This document shows, piece by piece, positions 27,479-37,124 of a stretch of DNA of 64,000 bases. The DNA is from Psychrobacter immobilis. GTDB lineage: Bacteria; Pseudomonadota; Gammaproteobacteria; Pseudomonadales; Moraxellaceae. The notes below the pieces were generated by a model, which did not search any database, was not told where the DNA came from, and saw only the letters and a list, made by a program, of their open reading frames with translations. The first letter of the stretch is position 1. Every line of letters starts with the position of its first letter. The translations under genes were made by a program, and so were the position numbers. Location of the stretch: contig NZ_CAJGZV010000001.1 in the NCBI RefSeq assembly GCF_904846065.1, positions 1,922,001-1,986,000 on the forward strand, read 5' to 3'.

Positions 27479-28147
27479 TTACAACCCTATCACTTGCATT
27501 AAATGCCCTGTCTTGAGATACACTGTAGCTCCTTCAGATCCTGCCTGTATTTGCGCATGCTCACCTGCTGGCAGACGTATCCAGCCGCTGCGCTGATAAA
27601 CTTGACCCTCATCTATCAACTCGCCTGCTAACACCAGTATTTCTGCACCACCACAGACTGCCTCATTAAACAGTAACTCGCCTGCCTTGATACGCTGCAA
27701 ACTCACTTGCTCATTATCACCTGAGAATAGAGGACAAACATCACGGCTGCCCTGTTGTTGCCAATGAGCCTTATCTTTAGTATTGATAGCCACATAATGA
27801 GGTTCATCAGCTGGCATTTGACGTAGCTTGACGAAAATCACTGCGCCTTCATCACTATAGGGCTTGTGTCCTGAGGTCGGTGGATTGCGCAAATACCAAC
27901 CTGCTGGGTAATGTTTGTCATCTGCAGAAAAAGTACCTGACAATACTAAAATCTCTTCACCATATGGATGTAGATGATGCGGAAAATAAGAATTGGGTGC
28001 ATAGCGTACAAGGCTAGTGGCACGTGCTTTTTCTGCACCCACACGGTCAAGCATCACGCGCTCTACCCCATTTTGTGGTGACTTAATCCACTGGTGTTGC
28101 TCAGGTATAAGGGCAGCGCGGCGAGTAAAGTCTGCATGAATAAGCAT
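27479..28147 (-). CDS. ChrR-like tandem cupin protein
   Basis: A 222-residue soluble protein with two cupin units. The first (residues ~30-110) has SYFPHHLHPYGEEILVLSG, whose His and Glu residues are the classic cupin metal ligands. The second (residues ~140-215) has the shape GGAEILVLAGEL...RSGWIRLPAGE but lacks the HxH set, so it is probably structural. It resembles the cupin half of the anti-sigma factor ChrR without the zinc-binding anti-sigma half. No sigma factor gene is adjacent, so a regulatory role is not supported. The substrate or function is unknown. Confidence 0.75.
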   Translation of the reverse strand: MLIHADFTRRAALIPEQHQWIKSPQNGVERVMLDRVGAEKARATSLVRYAPNSYFPHHLHPYGEEILVLSGTFSADDKHYPAGWYLRNPPTSGHKPYSDEGAVIFVKLRQMPADEPHYVAINTKDKAHWQQQGSRDVCPLFSGDNEQVSLQRIKAGELLFNEAVCGGAEILVLAGELIDEGQVYQRSGWIRLPAGEHAQIQAGSEGATVYLKTGHLMQVIGL

Positions 28148-28271
28148 AAACCATGTCCAAAAATAGTATGATGAGATGATCCTTTAGCAAACGTCAGATA
28201 TGCTCACTGAACGTCATCGACAGCTAAAGGCGCAATGATTGCACCTCACTATTATAAACCTTACCGAGTTT

Positions 28272-29135
28272 TCAACGTACTAAAATCACAGGAGATAGCG
28301 TGCTGGCGATAATTTCTGTCGTGGTACTACCAAGAAATAATTGTTGCAATTTCGAATGTCCATAAGCACCCACCACCATCATATCAATGTTGTTTTCTAC
28401 CTGAAACCTTAACAAGCCGTCGACGGCATCGGAGGCAGATAAATGATGTGCCGCGACGCTAAAACCTGCGTCCTCCAATTGTGCCGCTGCGGCGCTTAAG
28501 CTTTGTTTTGACGCGTCGTTATGATTGCCTATCATGACGATATGACCTTGCAATCCTTTTAATACAGGACTCCTCGCAACCATCCATGCTGCTTTAATAG
28601 CCGTTTTGCTACCATCAAAAGCTATCATATATGAGCTAGGTTCTTTGAACGTCTCTGAGCAAATCAATATAGGAACGTCAGATGCGCGGGCAACGGTTTC
28701 AATTTGGCTACCGATATTAATACGGCTGCTTTTGTGATCTTCACCTCGGCGTCCCATGACGATGGCACGGTTTTCTGCTTTAAAATGCTCAATGGCAGGT
28801 AATAGCTTGCCGCGACGTTGATAGATACGAATATCGACCTGAGTAAAGTTACCTTGAATATGGCTTTTTGCGTCTTGTACCAAAGCATTGCTATAACTGT
28901 TCACCACCTTCGCTCTTTGCTCGTCTAACTGTGTCAATTCCTCCAATAAAAACTGGCGGCTATTGACTCCTATTGCGCCTGACAAATCGCGTCTGGTCGA
29001 GGCTGGAACCTCACTCACATGCAACAACGCTACGGGTAAATTTAATTTACTGGCATACCATGCTGCATAGTCACAAACCGATTCAGTCACTGCCGAGCCG
29101 TCTATACAGGCTAAAATGTGCTGTGATGTTGTCAT
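28272..29135 (-). CDS. tandem universal stress protein
   Basis: A 287-residue cytoplasmic protein with two UspA domains. Domain 1 (residues ~5-148) begins ILACIDGSAVTESVCDYA and ends VPILICSET. Domain 2 (residues ~155-287) begins YMIAFDGSKTAIKAAW and contains VGAYGHSKLQQLFLGSTTTE, the G-x2-G-x9-GS/T ATP-binding signature. Domain 1 has a similar GRRGEDHKSSRINIGS loop. AAGGACGG precedes the ATG. It stands alone. Such UspE-like proteins are involved in stress survival; the specific trigger cannot be inferred. Confidence 0.88.
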   Translation of the reverse strand: MTTSQHILACIDGSAVTESVCDYAAWYASKLNLPVALLHVSEVPASTRRDLSGAIGVNSRQFLLEELTQLDEQRAKVVNSYSNALVQDAKSHIQGNFTQVDIRIYQRRGKLLPAIEHFKAENRAIVMGRRGEDHKSSRINIGSQIETVARASDVPILICSETFKEPSSYMIAFDGSKTAIKAAWMVARSPVLKGLQGHIVMIGNHNDASKQSLSAAAAQLEDAGFSVAAHHLSASDAVDGLLRFQVENNIDMMVVGAYGHSKLQQLFLGSTTTEIIASTLSPVILVR

Positions 29136-29432
29136 ATTCCGTCCTTAAATTTAACGATTTAATCCTATACAGCTTTCTATACCCACTATAAATATGGTCA
29201 CCGAAAAACAAATTTACCAAAGTACATGGTTACCAAAAAATATAACGGCAAAAAAAGCATATCCACTGCCTTGATAATAACCAATTTAAATGGCTTCAGC
29301 CAGCGATGTGTGCCCACTTCTGCCATAATTAAAAAAAGTCTTGTCATCGTCTAACAACATGCCGTAGCGAATTTTGCTACAATGGTTTTTTAGCATTTAT
29401 GATTTAAGTATCCTTATCTAGGTGATGGAATT

Positions 29433-29966
29433 ATGGCAAAGAATGCCCTACAGGCTCAGTTATTAAAAGCGGGATTGGTGGATAGCAAAAAAGCCAAGAA
29501 AATCAGCAAGCAGACTCAGCATGCCAAGCGTACTGGTGACTCAGAAAGCATGGAAGCGAAAAAAGCATTGGCAGAAGCCCAAGCGAAAAAACTAGAGAAA
29601 GATCAAAAGCTCAATCAAGAAAAACAACGTATTTTAGAAGAGAAGATGCTCAAGGCTAATATCGTCCAAATGATTAAGCAGCATCAGATTGCCGATACCA
29701 ATGGCGATGTTAATTATCAATTTGTCGATAATGCTAAGGTTAAAAAAATCTTTGTCACTCAAAAACTATATGACCAAATCGTCGCCGGTCATGTGGTGAT
29801 TGCACGCTTAGAAGAAGGCTATGCACTCCTTCCTCGTCCGTTGGCAGATCGCATCGATGCAAAAATGGAAGGCTTCATGGTCGTGTCTAACGATACATCA
29901 GAAGAAGTACTGGCAGAAGATGATCCTTATGCCGCCTATGTGATTCCAGATGATTTGATGTGGTAA
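29433..29966 (+). CDS. DUF2058 family protein (YaiL-like)
   Basis: A 177-residue protein with a strongly basic, lysine-rich and probably helical N-terminal half: NALQAQLLKAGLVDSKKAKK is the family opening. A compact C-terminal domain follows (YQFVDNAKVKKIFVTQKLYD, GYALLPRPLADRI). An AGGTGATGG ribosome site precedes the ATG. DUF2058/YaiL is a widespread proteobacterial family described as nucleoprotein- or polysome-associated. Its biochemical role is not established. A terminator follows directly. Confidence 0.88.
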   Translation: MAKNALQAQLLKAGLVDSKKAKKISKQTQHAKRTGDSESMEAKKALAEAQAKKLEKDQKLNQEKQRILEEKMLKANIVQMIKQHQIADTNGDVNYQFVDNAKVKKIFVTQKLYDQIVAGHVVIARLEEGYALLPRPLADRIDAKMEGFMVVSNDTSEEVLAEDDPYAAYVIPDDLMW

Positions 29967-29999
29967 CCGTTCAATTTCATCATACTTATGATGTCAGCC

Positions 30000-30043
30000 A
30001 AAAGCCTTTCATGGACTATATCAGTCTATGAAGGGCTTTTTAT
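30000..30043 (+). terminator. terminator of the DUF2058 gene
   Basis: AAAAGCCTTTCAT and ATGAAGGGCTTTTT pair around a centre with a small GGACTA/TAGTCT-like stem, followed by T5. It lies 33 nt after the stop. The rest of the 387-nt gap to 30353 contains the operator at 30218 and no recognisable gene. Confidence 0.75.
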
Positions 30044-30217
30044 TGTACGAAAAGCGACCACCTTTAACCTAGCATTGCTGCTTTGGTTGAAAAACGTAAC
30101 GATACTCTGGAACAGTAGCATGCTTGAGGCTACGAACTTGAACAACCATTCAATAACAACTACAATGCGTTTTATTGACCTACTGAGCGTTAGTATTTTG
30201 TATAATTTTGTATAATT

Positions 30218-30233
30218 TTGAGTAATCACTCAA
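30218..30233. promoter_or_regulatory. TetR-type operator upstream of the DoxX-like gene
   Basis: TTGAGTAATCACTCAA is a perfect 6-bp inverted repeat. It belongs to the same 16-bp motif as sites at 38644, 38667, 38739 and 40928, next to the TetR gene and its presumed target operon. Confidence 0.6.
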
Positions 30234-30353
30234 AATAAACACTTTATTAACGCTTACTGCCTGACAATAGTAGTCATTGCCATATATTTTATTGATTAGA
30301 CTTACCAAGCTCTTTTGCACTCACTTTTAACGCTTATTAAGAAGAAATAACTT

Positions 30354-30758
30354 ATGCCAAAACATCTCCCTCTTTCACTGTTATTGCTTCGACTGGGTAT
30401 TTTCATTGTTTTTTTAGTCTGGACTTTAGATAAGCTTATTAATCCTGATCATGCCGCCGGCGTCTTTTCTAGTTTTTATGGTTTTGAAAGTATAGGCGAC
30501 ACTGTTTTCTATGTCATTGGCGCGGCTCAATTCATCCTCATTCTGTTGTTTGTCACAGGATTATTCAAAACTTGGACTTACGGCATCATCTTGCTACTTC
30601 ATGCGATTTCGACGTTCTCAACCTTCGGCTTATACCTCAAGCCTTTTGATAACTTGTTGTTCTTTGCAGCATGGCCGATGTTGGCTGCGTGTTTGGCGCT
30701 TTTCTTAATGAGAGACTGGGATACCTTAACCTTGGGCAAAAAAGTTTCTTTAGTCTAA
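30354..30758 (+). CDS. DoxX-like small membrane protein
   Basis: A 134-residue inner-membrane protein with four hydrophobic segments: residues ~8-24, 50-70, 75-92 and 98-118. LLRLGIFIVFLVWTLDKLINPD followed by FYGF near the start resembles DoxX/DoxD-like proteins. These are linked to redox and thiol homeostasis in some bacteria. AAGAAGAA precedes the ATG. The operator at 30218 ties it to the TetR regulator at 40260-40871, which also seems to control an AhpD-like and a DsbA-like gene. This supports a redox-stress role, but that is an inference. Confidence 0.68.
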   Translation: MPKHLPLSLLLLRLGIFIVFLVWTLDKLINPDHAAGVFSSFYGFESIGDTVFYVIGAAQFILILLFVTGLFKTWTYGIILLLHAISTFSTFGLYLKPFDNLLFFAAWPMLAACLALFLMRDWDTLTLGKKVSLV

Positions 30759-31018
30759 ACATCAGTCATGTTTGTCGTTAGATTGGGCTGGATTGAACAT
30801 GCAAGAATATAAATACTAGCCTACGAAACTCAAGCTCTATACTATGAAGACTACTGAGTGAGCTGTTTTATTGTATATAAATGCACAAACCATGCAAAAA
30901 ACTTAACGCAATTATCGTTACCACTAACTTGTCATTACCACTAACATGGTCAAGGTTCTTAATCATAAAAGAATGACGATGACTTTAGCCTTCGCTCTAC
31001 TACTTAGCCGGATATTTT

Positions 31019-33205
31019 ATGATTAAAAGAATATTGTTAATACTGTTAATATTAATATTAGCAGCAAGCTTTTTCTACTTTGACCTCAATCAATTATTGA
31101 CGCTTGACGGCTTAAAAGGGTCGATGGCGCAATTTAACGACTACAAAGCGCAATCACCATTATTGATTATCGGTGGATTCTTTTTGCTATATGTCGTCGT
31201 CACCGCATTATCCTTACCGGGTGCCGCTATCCTAACCTTGGCAGCTGGCGCATTATTTGGTTTATGGCAAGGCTTATTGGTCGCCTCATTTGCCTCCAGT
31301 ATTGGTGCGACACTCGCCTTTTTAACCTCACGTTACTTACTGCGTGATACGATTAAACAGCGCTTTCCTGAGCGCTTAGCAGCCATTGACGCTGGCGTTG
31401 AAAAAGAAGGCGGGTTTTACTTATTTACCTTGCGCTTAGTACCGATATTTCCTTTCTTTTTAATTAACCTATTGATGGGTGTCACCGCGATTAAAGCGAG
31501 GACATTCTACTGGGTAAGCCAAATCGGTATGCTCGCTGGCACCTTCGTATATGTCAATGCTGGTACGCAATTGGCGCAAATTGACAGTTTGTCGGGGATT
31601 TTATCGTTTAATTTGATTGTCTCATTTGCGTTGTTAGGTTTTTTCCCATTAATCGCAAAAGGCATATTAAATATGCTAAAAAAACGCCGCGTCTATAAAA
31701 ACTATAGCAAACCTAAAAAATTCGATCGGAACATGATCGTGATTGGCGCAGGTGCTGGCGGGCTAGTCACTAGCTATATCGCGGCGACCGTCCGAGCAAA
31801 AGTGACCTTAATCGAAGCGGGTGAGATGGGCGGTGACTGCTTAAACTATGGCTGTGTACCCAGTAAAGCTTTGATTAAAAGCGCGAAAGTCGCAGAACAA
31901 ATGCGCCATGCTGAGCGTTACGGCTTGGAAAATACCCCACCAGAATTTTCATTTAAGAACGTTATGACCCGCATCCATAAAGTCATCGCTGACATCGCGC
32001 CAAACGACAGCGTCGAGCGTTATACGGACTTGGGTGTTGAAGTATTAAAAGGCTATGCCAAATTCATCGACCCGTGGACGGTAGAAATTGCGCTAAACGA
32101 TGGCGGCACGCAAACACTCACCGCACGTTCCATCGTTATCGCGACTGGCGCGCGTCCCTTTATACCAGATTTTCCGGGTTTGGAAGAAACGGGCTACGTA
32201 ACCAGCGATACTATATGGAATAAATTTGCCGAATTAGAAGCAGCACCGAAAAAGCTGGTCGTCCTTGGCGGCGGGCCAATCGGCTCTGAGCTGGCGCAAG
32301 CCTTTGCACGCTTAGGCTCCGATGTGACCCAGATCGAAAGAGGTGCGCGTCTCATGAAAAAAGAAGACGTGGAAGTCTCAGAATTTGCGCAGAAAGTCCT
32401 CGTTGAGAGCGGCGTAAACGTTTTAACCTCGCATCAAGCGATTCGCTGCGAAACTCGCGATGGTAAAAAGTTCATTATCGTTGAAGCGCAAGGCGACAGT
32501 ACCGTTAAGCAAGACCGTCAGAACAAGCAAGAAATCGCGATTGAATATGACGAATTGCTTTGTGCCGTTGGACGCAGTGCCCGCTTAGAAGGTTATGGTC
32601 TTGAAGATTTGGGCATCGAAACGGAGCGTACTATCGAGACTGATGACTATCTAGAAACCCTCTACCCCAATATATACGCCGCAGGTGATGTCGTTGGCCC
32701 TTATCAGTTTACCCACGTCGCCTCTCATCAGGCATGGTACGCAGCCGTAAATGGTTTGTTTGGACATTTAAAGAAGTTTAAAGTAGATTATCGCGTGATT
32801 CCGTGGACAACCTTTATCGATCCAGAAGTCGCACGCGTGGGCTTAAATGAGCAAGAAGCTATCGAAAAAGGCATCGATTTTGAGATTACCCGCTACGACT
32901 TTAAAGATTTAGATCGCGCGGTGACGGAAAGTGCCAATCATGGTTTTATCAAAGTCATTACCTCTAAAGGCAAAGATAAAATACTTGGCGTGACCATCGT
33001 CGCTGAACATGCTGGGGATTTAATGCCAGAATTTATACTGGCGATGAAGCACGGTTTAGGGCTGAACAAAATACTCGGCACCATTCATATGTACCCGACA
33101 TGGGCAGAGGCTAACAAATACGCGGCTGGTGAATGGAAACGCAATCATGCGCCCGAAACGATATTAAACTGGCTTGAGAAATACCATACATGGCGTCGAG
33201 GTTAG
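31019..33205 (+). CDS. VTT (TVP38/DedA-like) membrane domain fused to a disulfide-oxidoreductase flavoprotein
   Basis: A 728-residue fusion. Residues ~1-225 have about six membrane segments of the VTT/SNARE-associated (TVP38/TMEM64) type, with LPGAAILTLAAGALFG and GAGTQLAQ-like end motifs (here NAGTQLAQI). Residues ~240-728 form a full FAD- and NAD(P)H-dependent enzyme of the mercuric reductase/lipoamide dehydrogenase group. MIVIGAGAGGLVTSYIAA is the FAD site, GGDCLNYGCVPSKALIKSAK has the redox Cys pair, VVLGGGPIGSELAQAF is the NAD site, YAAGDV binds FAD, and GTIHMYPTWAE has the C-terminal His motif. It lies 51 nt upstream of the ynjBCD-like genes, so it is likely to be co-transcribed. The electron acceptor is unknown. 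Confidence 0.88.
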   Translation: MIKRILLILLILILAASFFYFDLNQLLTLDGLKGSMAQFNDYKAQSPLLIIGGFFLLYVVVTALSLPGAAILTLAAGALFGLWQGLLVASFASSIGATLAFLTSRYLLRDTIKQRFPERLAAIDAGVEKEGGFYLFTLRLVPIFPFFLINLLMGVTAIKARTFYWVSQIGMLAGTFVYVNAGTQLAQIDSLSGILSFNLIVSFALLGFFPLIAKGILNMLKKRRVYKNYSKPKKFDRNMIVIGAGAGGLVTSYIAATVRAKVTLIEAGEMGGDCLNYGCVPSKALIKSAKVAEQMRHAERYGLENTPPEFSFKNVMTRIHKVIADIAPNDSVERYTDLGVEVLKGYAKFIDPWTVEIALNDGGTQTLTARSIVIATGARPFIPDFPGLEETGYVTSDTIWNKFAELEAAPKKLVVLGGGPIGSELAQAFARLGSDVTQIERGARLMKKEDVEVSEFAQKVLVESGVNVLTSHQAIRCETRDGKKFIIVEAQGDSTVKQDRQNKQEIAIEYDELLCAVGRSARLEGYGLEDLGIETERTIETDDYLETLYPNIYAAGDVVGPYQFTHVASHQAWYAAVNGLFGHLKKFKVDYRVIPWTTFIDPEVARVGLNEQEAIEKGIDFEITRYDFKDLDRAVTESANHGFIKVITSKGKDKILGVTIVAEHAGDLMPEFILAMKHGLGLNKILGTIHMYPTWAEANKYAAGEWKRNHAPETILNWLEKYHTWRRG

Positions 33206-33256
33206 TTAAATTTTTATCAACTGCGCTGAAAATATATCATCATAACGGAAACTTAA

Positions 33257-34576
33257 ATGTACGTTATTAAATCTTTACCAGCTATGCCAACGCTAAAAAA
33301 TCTAAGCCGCTATAGCGCCTATGCTATGGCGCTTAGCGTTTGTGCAGTTATTTCTTCAAGCATATCAGCAAGCACTGCCTCACCCACTACCGATGACCTT
33401 AATCAAAATTTATCATCTTGGCAGCAGATAGAGGCGCAAGGTAAAAACCAAGACGTTTACTTCCATGCGTGGGGCGGCGACCCACAGATCAATGCCTATC
33501 TACAGTGGGCAGCCGAGCAAGTAGATGATAAATATAATATCAATTTAGTCCATGTGAAATTAAGCGACACCAGTGAAGCGGTCAGTCGCGTACTTGCGGA
33601 AAAATCAGCCAATAACAATGATGAAGGCAGTGTAGACCTCATCTGGATTAATGGCGCAAACTTTGCCACCATGAGTGAAAACTCATTATTGCTGAAACAA
33701 TGGGCGAACAAGCTGCCTAACTTCGCGCTGACCGATCCAGAGAATAATCCTGCCGTTAACTTTGATTTTGGTGTGCCAACCAATGGTATGGAAGCGCCAT
33801 GGGGACAAGCCTCACTGACCTTTTATTACGACAGCTTATCAACTGATAAGCCACCAACCACCTTGAATGAACTAGTCCATTGGACAGCGCAAAATCCCGG
33901 ACGTTTTAGCTATCCAAAGCCACCTGACTTTTTAGGCATGAGCTTTTTAAAATACGCTTTAGTCATGCTGCACGAACAACAGGATGCTAAAACAGGCGAA
34001 AATATCAAAGCACAGCTCAACCTGCTAGCCACTGAGCAAAATACAGATATGATATTAGCCCCTTTATGGACGTTTCTCGATGATTTGCATCCAACTCTAT
34101 GGCGTAAGGGTGAGCAATTTGTGCAAACGGGCGCGCACATGCGGCGTTTGGTTGATGATACCGAGCTTAGCTTAGCCTTTAGCTTTTCCGCGCCTGAAAT
34201 TCCTGCGGCCGTGCAGCGTTATGATTTACCCCAGAGCATTCGTAGCTATGCGATGAGCGATGGCAGCTTAAGCAACACCCATTTTGTGGCGATTCCTTAT
34301 AACGCCAGCCACCCACAAGCCGCGCAGCTAGTGTCAAACTTCTTGCTAAGCCCAGAAGCACAGGCTAGAAAGCAAACGCCTGCTATATGGGGTGATAAAA
34401 CCGTACTCGTCCAATCGACGCTCGACCCTGAGCAACAAGCATTATTCAAGACTAACAGACCGCATCCGAGCGCCCTACCGGTTGACGCTATAAAACGTAC
34501 CGTAAATGAACCACATCCGAGCTGGGTTGATGCCATTATGCAAGGCTGGCAGACACGTTATGGAGTCAGCCCATGA
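33257..34576 (+). CDS. ynjB: ABC transporter substrate-binding protein, YnjB family
   Basis: A periplasmic solute-binding protein of 439 residues. The signal peptide (YAMALSVCAVISSSISASTA) is followed by VYFHAWGGDPQINAYLQWAA, the opening of the family. GSVDLIWINGANFATM, TNGMEAPWGQASLTFYYDS and ANFLLSPEAQARKQ-type stretches also match (here VSNFLLSPEAQARKQ). The stop overlaps the permease start by 4 nt. It is the first gene of a ynjBCD-like importer. In E. coli the substrate of YnjBCD is not established. Related families carry thiamine, sulfate, iron or putrescine, so no substrate is assigned. Confidence 0.88.
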   Translation: MYVIKSLPAMPTLKNLSRYSAYAMALSVCAVISSSISASTASPTTDDLNQNLSSWQQIEAQGKNQDVYFHAWGGDPQINAYLQWAAEQVDDKYNINLVHVKLSDTSEAVSRVLAEKSANNNDEGSVDLIWINGANFATMSENSLLLKQWANKLPNFALTDPENNPAVNFDFGVPTNGMEAPWGQASLTFYYDSLSTDKPPTTLNELVHWTAQNPGRFSYPKPPDFLGMSFLKYALVMLHEQQDAKTGENIKAQLNLLATEQNTDMILAPLWTFLDDLHPTLWRKGEQFVQTGAHMRRLVDDTELSLAFSFSAPEIPAAVQRYDLPQSIRSYAMSDGSLSNTHFVAIPYNASHPQAAQLVSNFLLSPEAQARKQTPAIWGDKTVLVQSTLDPEQQALFKTNRPHPSALPVDAIKRTVNEPHPSWVDAIMQGWQTRYGVSP

Positions 34577-36342
34577 GTAAAGATTCTAATAATAAAACGG
34601 CTGATGCAAGCACTAGAACGATAGATCCTTATAAAACAGACCTATTTACGCACATTGTATCCTTGAGTCCGAAATTTTTACTGCTACTGTTGATATTACC
34701 CGTACTCGGTGGTTTACTCAGCGTGCTGTTACCTGCCTTTAGCTGGGTACCGGCACTTGAAAAAACGACCGTTAGTCTACAAGGCTTTAACGATCTTTGG
34801 CAGACGCCAGGTCTTACTCAAATGGTCGCATTAAGCATCGCTACTGGATTAATCAGCACGCTACTCGCTTTTGTCATGACCTTAATGATATTGGCGGCAT
34901 TTTTTAATAGCGTTTGGCTGACTCGTATTGAGCGTTTACTGAGTCCAATCTTAGTCATTCCTCATGCAGCGGCAGCCATAGCCGTTGGCTTTTTAATTGC
35001 GCCTTCTGGTATGTTTTCACGCCTCATCTCACCATGGCTAAGTGGTTGGGAGTTGGCACCAGCCGGTATGTTTCCCCATGACCCGTACGGCATTAGCATC
35101 ATTTTGGGCTTAACCTTAAAAGAGCTGCCGTTTTTATTACTCATGGCGCTAGGCGCTTTGGCACAGCCTGAGCTTGGTAAAAAGCTACGTCAACAATATA
35201 AAGTCGCGCTAAATCTCGGCTATTACCCCATTACTGCCTTTTTTAAAGCCGTGCTCCCTATCCTCTATCCTTTTTTACGTTTGCCTATCTTAGCCGTGCT
35301 GGCCTATGCCAGTGCCAGCGTAGAGATGCCATTGATATTGGGTCCAAACACGCCGCCAACGCTGGCGGTTACTATCATGCAATGGTTTAACGATGTAGAT
35401 TTGAACTTACGTATAAAAGCCTCGGCGGGCGCGTTATTACAGCTCGCTTTGACGGGTGGTTTAATCGCCTTGTGGCTTGGTAGCGAGAGAACGATAAAAA
35501 CTTGTTTTAATGGCACGTTGGTAAATGGCAAGCGCCACTATGCCGATGCATTATGGCAAAAAATCACCGCCGCGTTGACCACTGTGGTGATTGGCTTTAT
35601 TTTGCTGGCGCTCATTGGTCTGGTAATGTGGTCAGTAGCTGGTTTTTGGCGCTTTCCAGCCGTATTGCCAGAGCAATTAGTGTTATTACATTTTCAAAGT
35701 GCCTTTACGCAAATGGGTACGCCATTATTTAATACTCTTGCTATCGGTATCGTGAGTACCGTATTTGCCATTGTGCTGACTTTATTATGTCTAGAAGCTG
35801 AACAATTAAGTAAAAAACCACTCTCAAAATTTACCAGTTTAATTATCTATTTGCCGCTGTTAGTACCCAGTATTGCCTTTTTATTTGGTTTGGTGTGGCT
35901 ACAGCAACTGGTGAATAACCAAACGGCGTTTTTTAATGTGGCGTTTACCCATCTGCTTTTTGTACTGCCTTATGTGTTTTTATCGCTTGCCAGTAGTTAT
36001 AGGCGTCTAGACCCGCGTTTTGCTCATGTAGCCGCGAGCCTTGGTGCAACTCCTGCTAAAGTATTTTTGCAGGTGAAATTACCGCAATTATTTGCGCCGC
36101 TGTTAATTGCTATCGCCCTTGGTTTGGCGATTAGCTTTGGTCAATACTTGCCGACGTTGTTAGCAGGCGGCGGACGTATAGCCACCATCACCACAGAAGC
36201 GGTGACTCTCGCAAATGGTGCCAGTAGGCGCACCAGTGCGGTGTACGCCATCATCCAAATGGCGTTACCGTTAATTGGCTTTATATTGGCGTGGGTATTG
36301 CCCAAATATTTCTTTAAAAGTGGCAGCAACAGCAGGCGTTAA
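34573..36342 (+). CDS. ynjC: ABC transporter permease with two membrane domains, YnjC family
   Basis: A 589-residue inner-membrane protein with about twelve segments in two homologous halves. Each half carries an EAA-like coupling loop: YKVALNLGYYPITAFFKAVL near residues 210-229 and VAASLGATPAKVFLQVKLPQ near 490-509. The two-in-one permease and length match YnjC (~511 residues) and AfuB/ThiP-type transporters. It is translationally coupled to ynjB by an ATGA overlap. The ATPase gene follows after 101 nt. Confidence 0.88.
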   Translation: MSKDSNNKTADASTRTIDPYKTDLFTHIVSLSPKFLLLLLILPVLGGLLSVLLPAFSWVPALEKTTVSLQGFNDLWQTPGLTQMVALSIATGLISTLLAFVMTLMILAAFFNSVWLTRIERLLSPILVIPHAAAAIAVGFLIAPSGMFSRLISPWLSGWELAPAGMFPHDPYGISIILGLTLKELPFLLLMALGALAQPELGKKLRQQYKVALNLGYYPITAFFKAVLPILYPFLRLPILAVLAYASASVEMPLILGPNTPPTLAVTIMQWFNDVDLNLRIKASAGALLQLALTGGLIALWLGSERTIKTCFNGTLVNGKRHYADALWQKITAALTTVVIGFILLALIGLVMWSVAGFWRFPAVLPEQLVLLHFQSAFTQMGTPLFNTLAIGIVSTVFAIVLTLLCLEAEQLSKKPLSKFTSLIIYLPLLVPSIAFLFGLVWLQQLVNNQTAFFNVAFTHLLFVLPYVFLSLASSYRRLDPRFAHVAASLGATPAKVFLQVKLPQLFAPLLIAIALGLAISFGQYLPTLLAGGGRIATITTEAVTLANGASRRTSAVYAIIQMALPLIGFILAWVLPKYFFKSGSNSRR

Positions 36343-36443
36343 AATTGTTTATTTTGAAGACAATCATTTTTAATAGCACTGGTTTTGAATAGCACTAATT
36401 TTGAAAATACCTAATAATAAAAACGCAAATAAAAGGGCCTTTG

Positions 36444-37088
36444 ATGCAATCCTCTTTACAGATAAAAAACTTACAGTTATATCGGCAAGGCACGCTATTA
36501 CTGAGCCTAGATGAGCAAATTACTGGTGGTGAAATATTGACCGTCATGGGTCCATCTGGTAGTGGCAAATCAAGCTTATTGAACTGGCTAACAGGTACTT
36601 TACCAAACGGTTTTACCGCTACTGGTGAAGTCTGGTTAAATGATAAAATTGTAAGCCATCTGCCGACGCACCTACGGCATATTGGGGTACTGTATCAAGA
36701 CGCCCTACTGTTTTCGCATTTATCGGTCGCGGGTAATATTGCTTTTGCGATGCCTAAAGGTAACAAAATGGGCGATAGGAAACAGCGTCGTGAAAAAATA
36801 GCACAAGCGCTGGCACAAGTGGGTTTAGCAGGCATGGGAGAGCGCCATCCTGACAATTTATCAGGCGGGCAACAAGCACGAGTGGCGCTACTGCGTACCT
36901 TACTCAGTGAGCCAAAAGCGATACTACTCGATGAGCCTTTTAGCAAGCTAGATACCCAGCTCCGAGTAGACACGCGCCAACTGGTATTTGAGCAAATCCG
37001 CACGCATAAACTCCCCGCCATTATGGTTACGCACGATCATAGCGATGCTGAAGTAGCAAAGGGTAAAGTTATTCATTTAGACCTGTAG
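36444..37088 (+). CDS. ynjD: ABC transporter ATP-binding protein, YnjD family
   Basis: A 214-residue ATPase with Walker [14 protein letters not shown]-loop VLYQDALLF, signature LSGGQQARVALLRTLL, Walker B AILLDEPFSKLD and switch VTHDHSDAE. ATG at 36444 is chosen because AAGGG is well spaced. A TTG directly before it would add one residue. The short length, lacking the regulatory C-terminal domain of larger importers, fits YnjD. It completes the YnjBCD importer. Confidence 0.88.
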   Translation: MQSSLQIKNLQLYRQGTLLLSLDEQITGGEILTVMGPSGSGKSSLLNWLTGTLPNGFTATGEVWLNDKIVSHLPTHLRHIGVLYQDALLFSHLSVAGNIAFAMPKGNKMGDRKQRREKIAQALAQVGLAGMGERHPDNLSGGQQARVALLRTLLSEPKAILLDEPFSKLDTQLRVDTRQLVFEQIRTHKLPAIMVTHDHSDAEVAKGKVIHLDL

Positions 37089-37124
37089 TCTTAAACATCC
37101 AAGCGAAATACAAAAGGCAAGCAC

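Noticed and set aside
29988..30229. Small open frames on both strands in the gap between the DUF2058 and DoxX-like genes
   Set aside because: They run through a clear terminator and the operator at 30218 and show no protein features.
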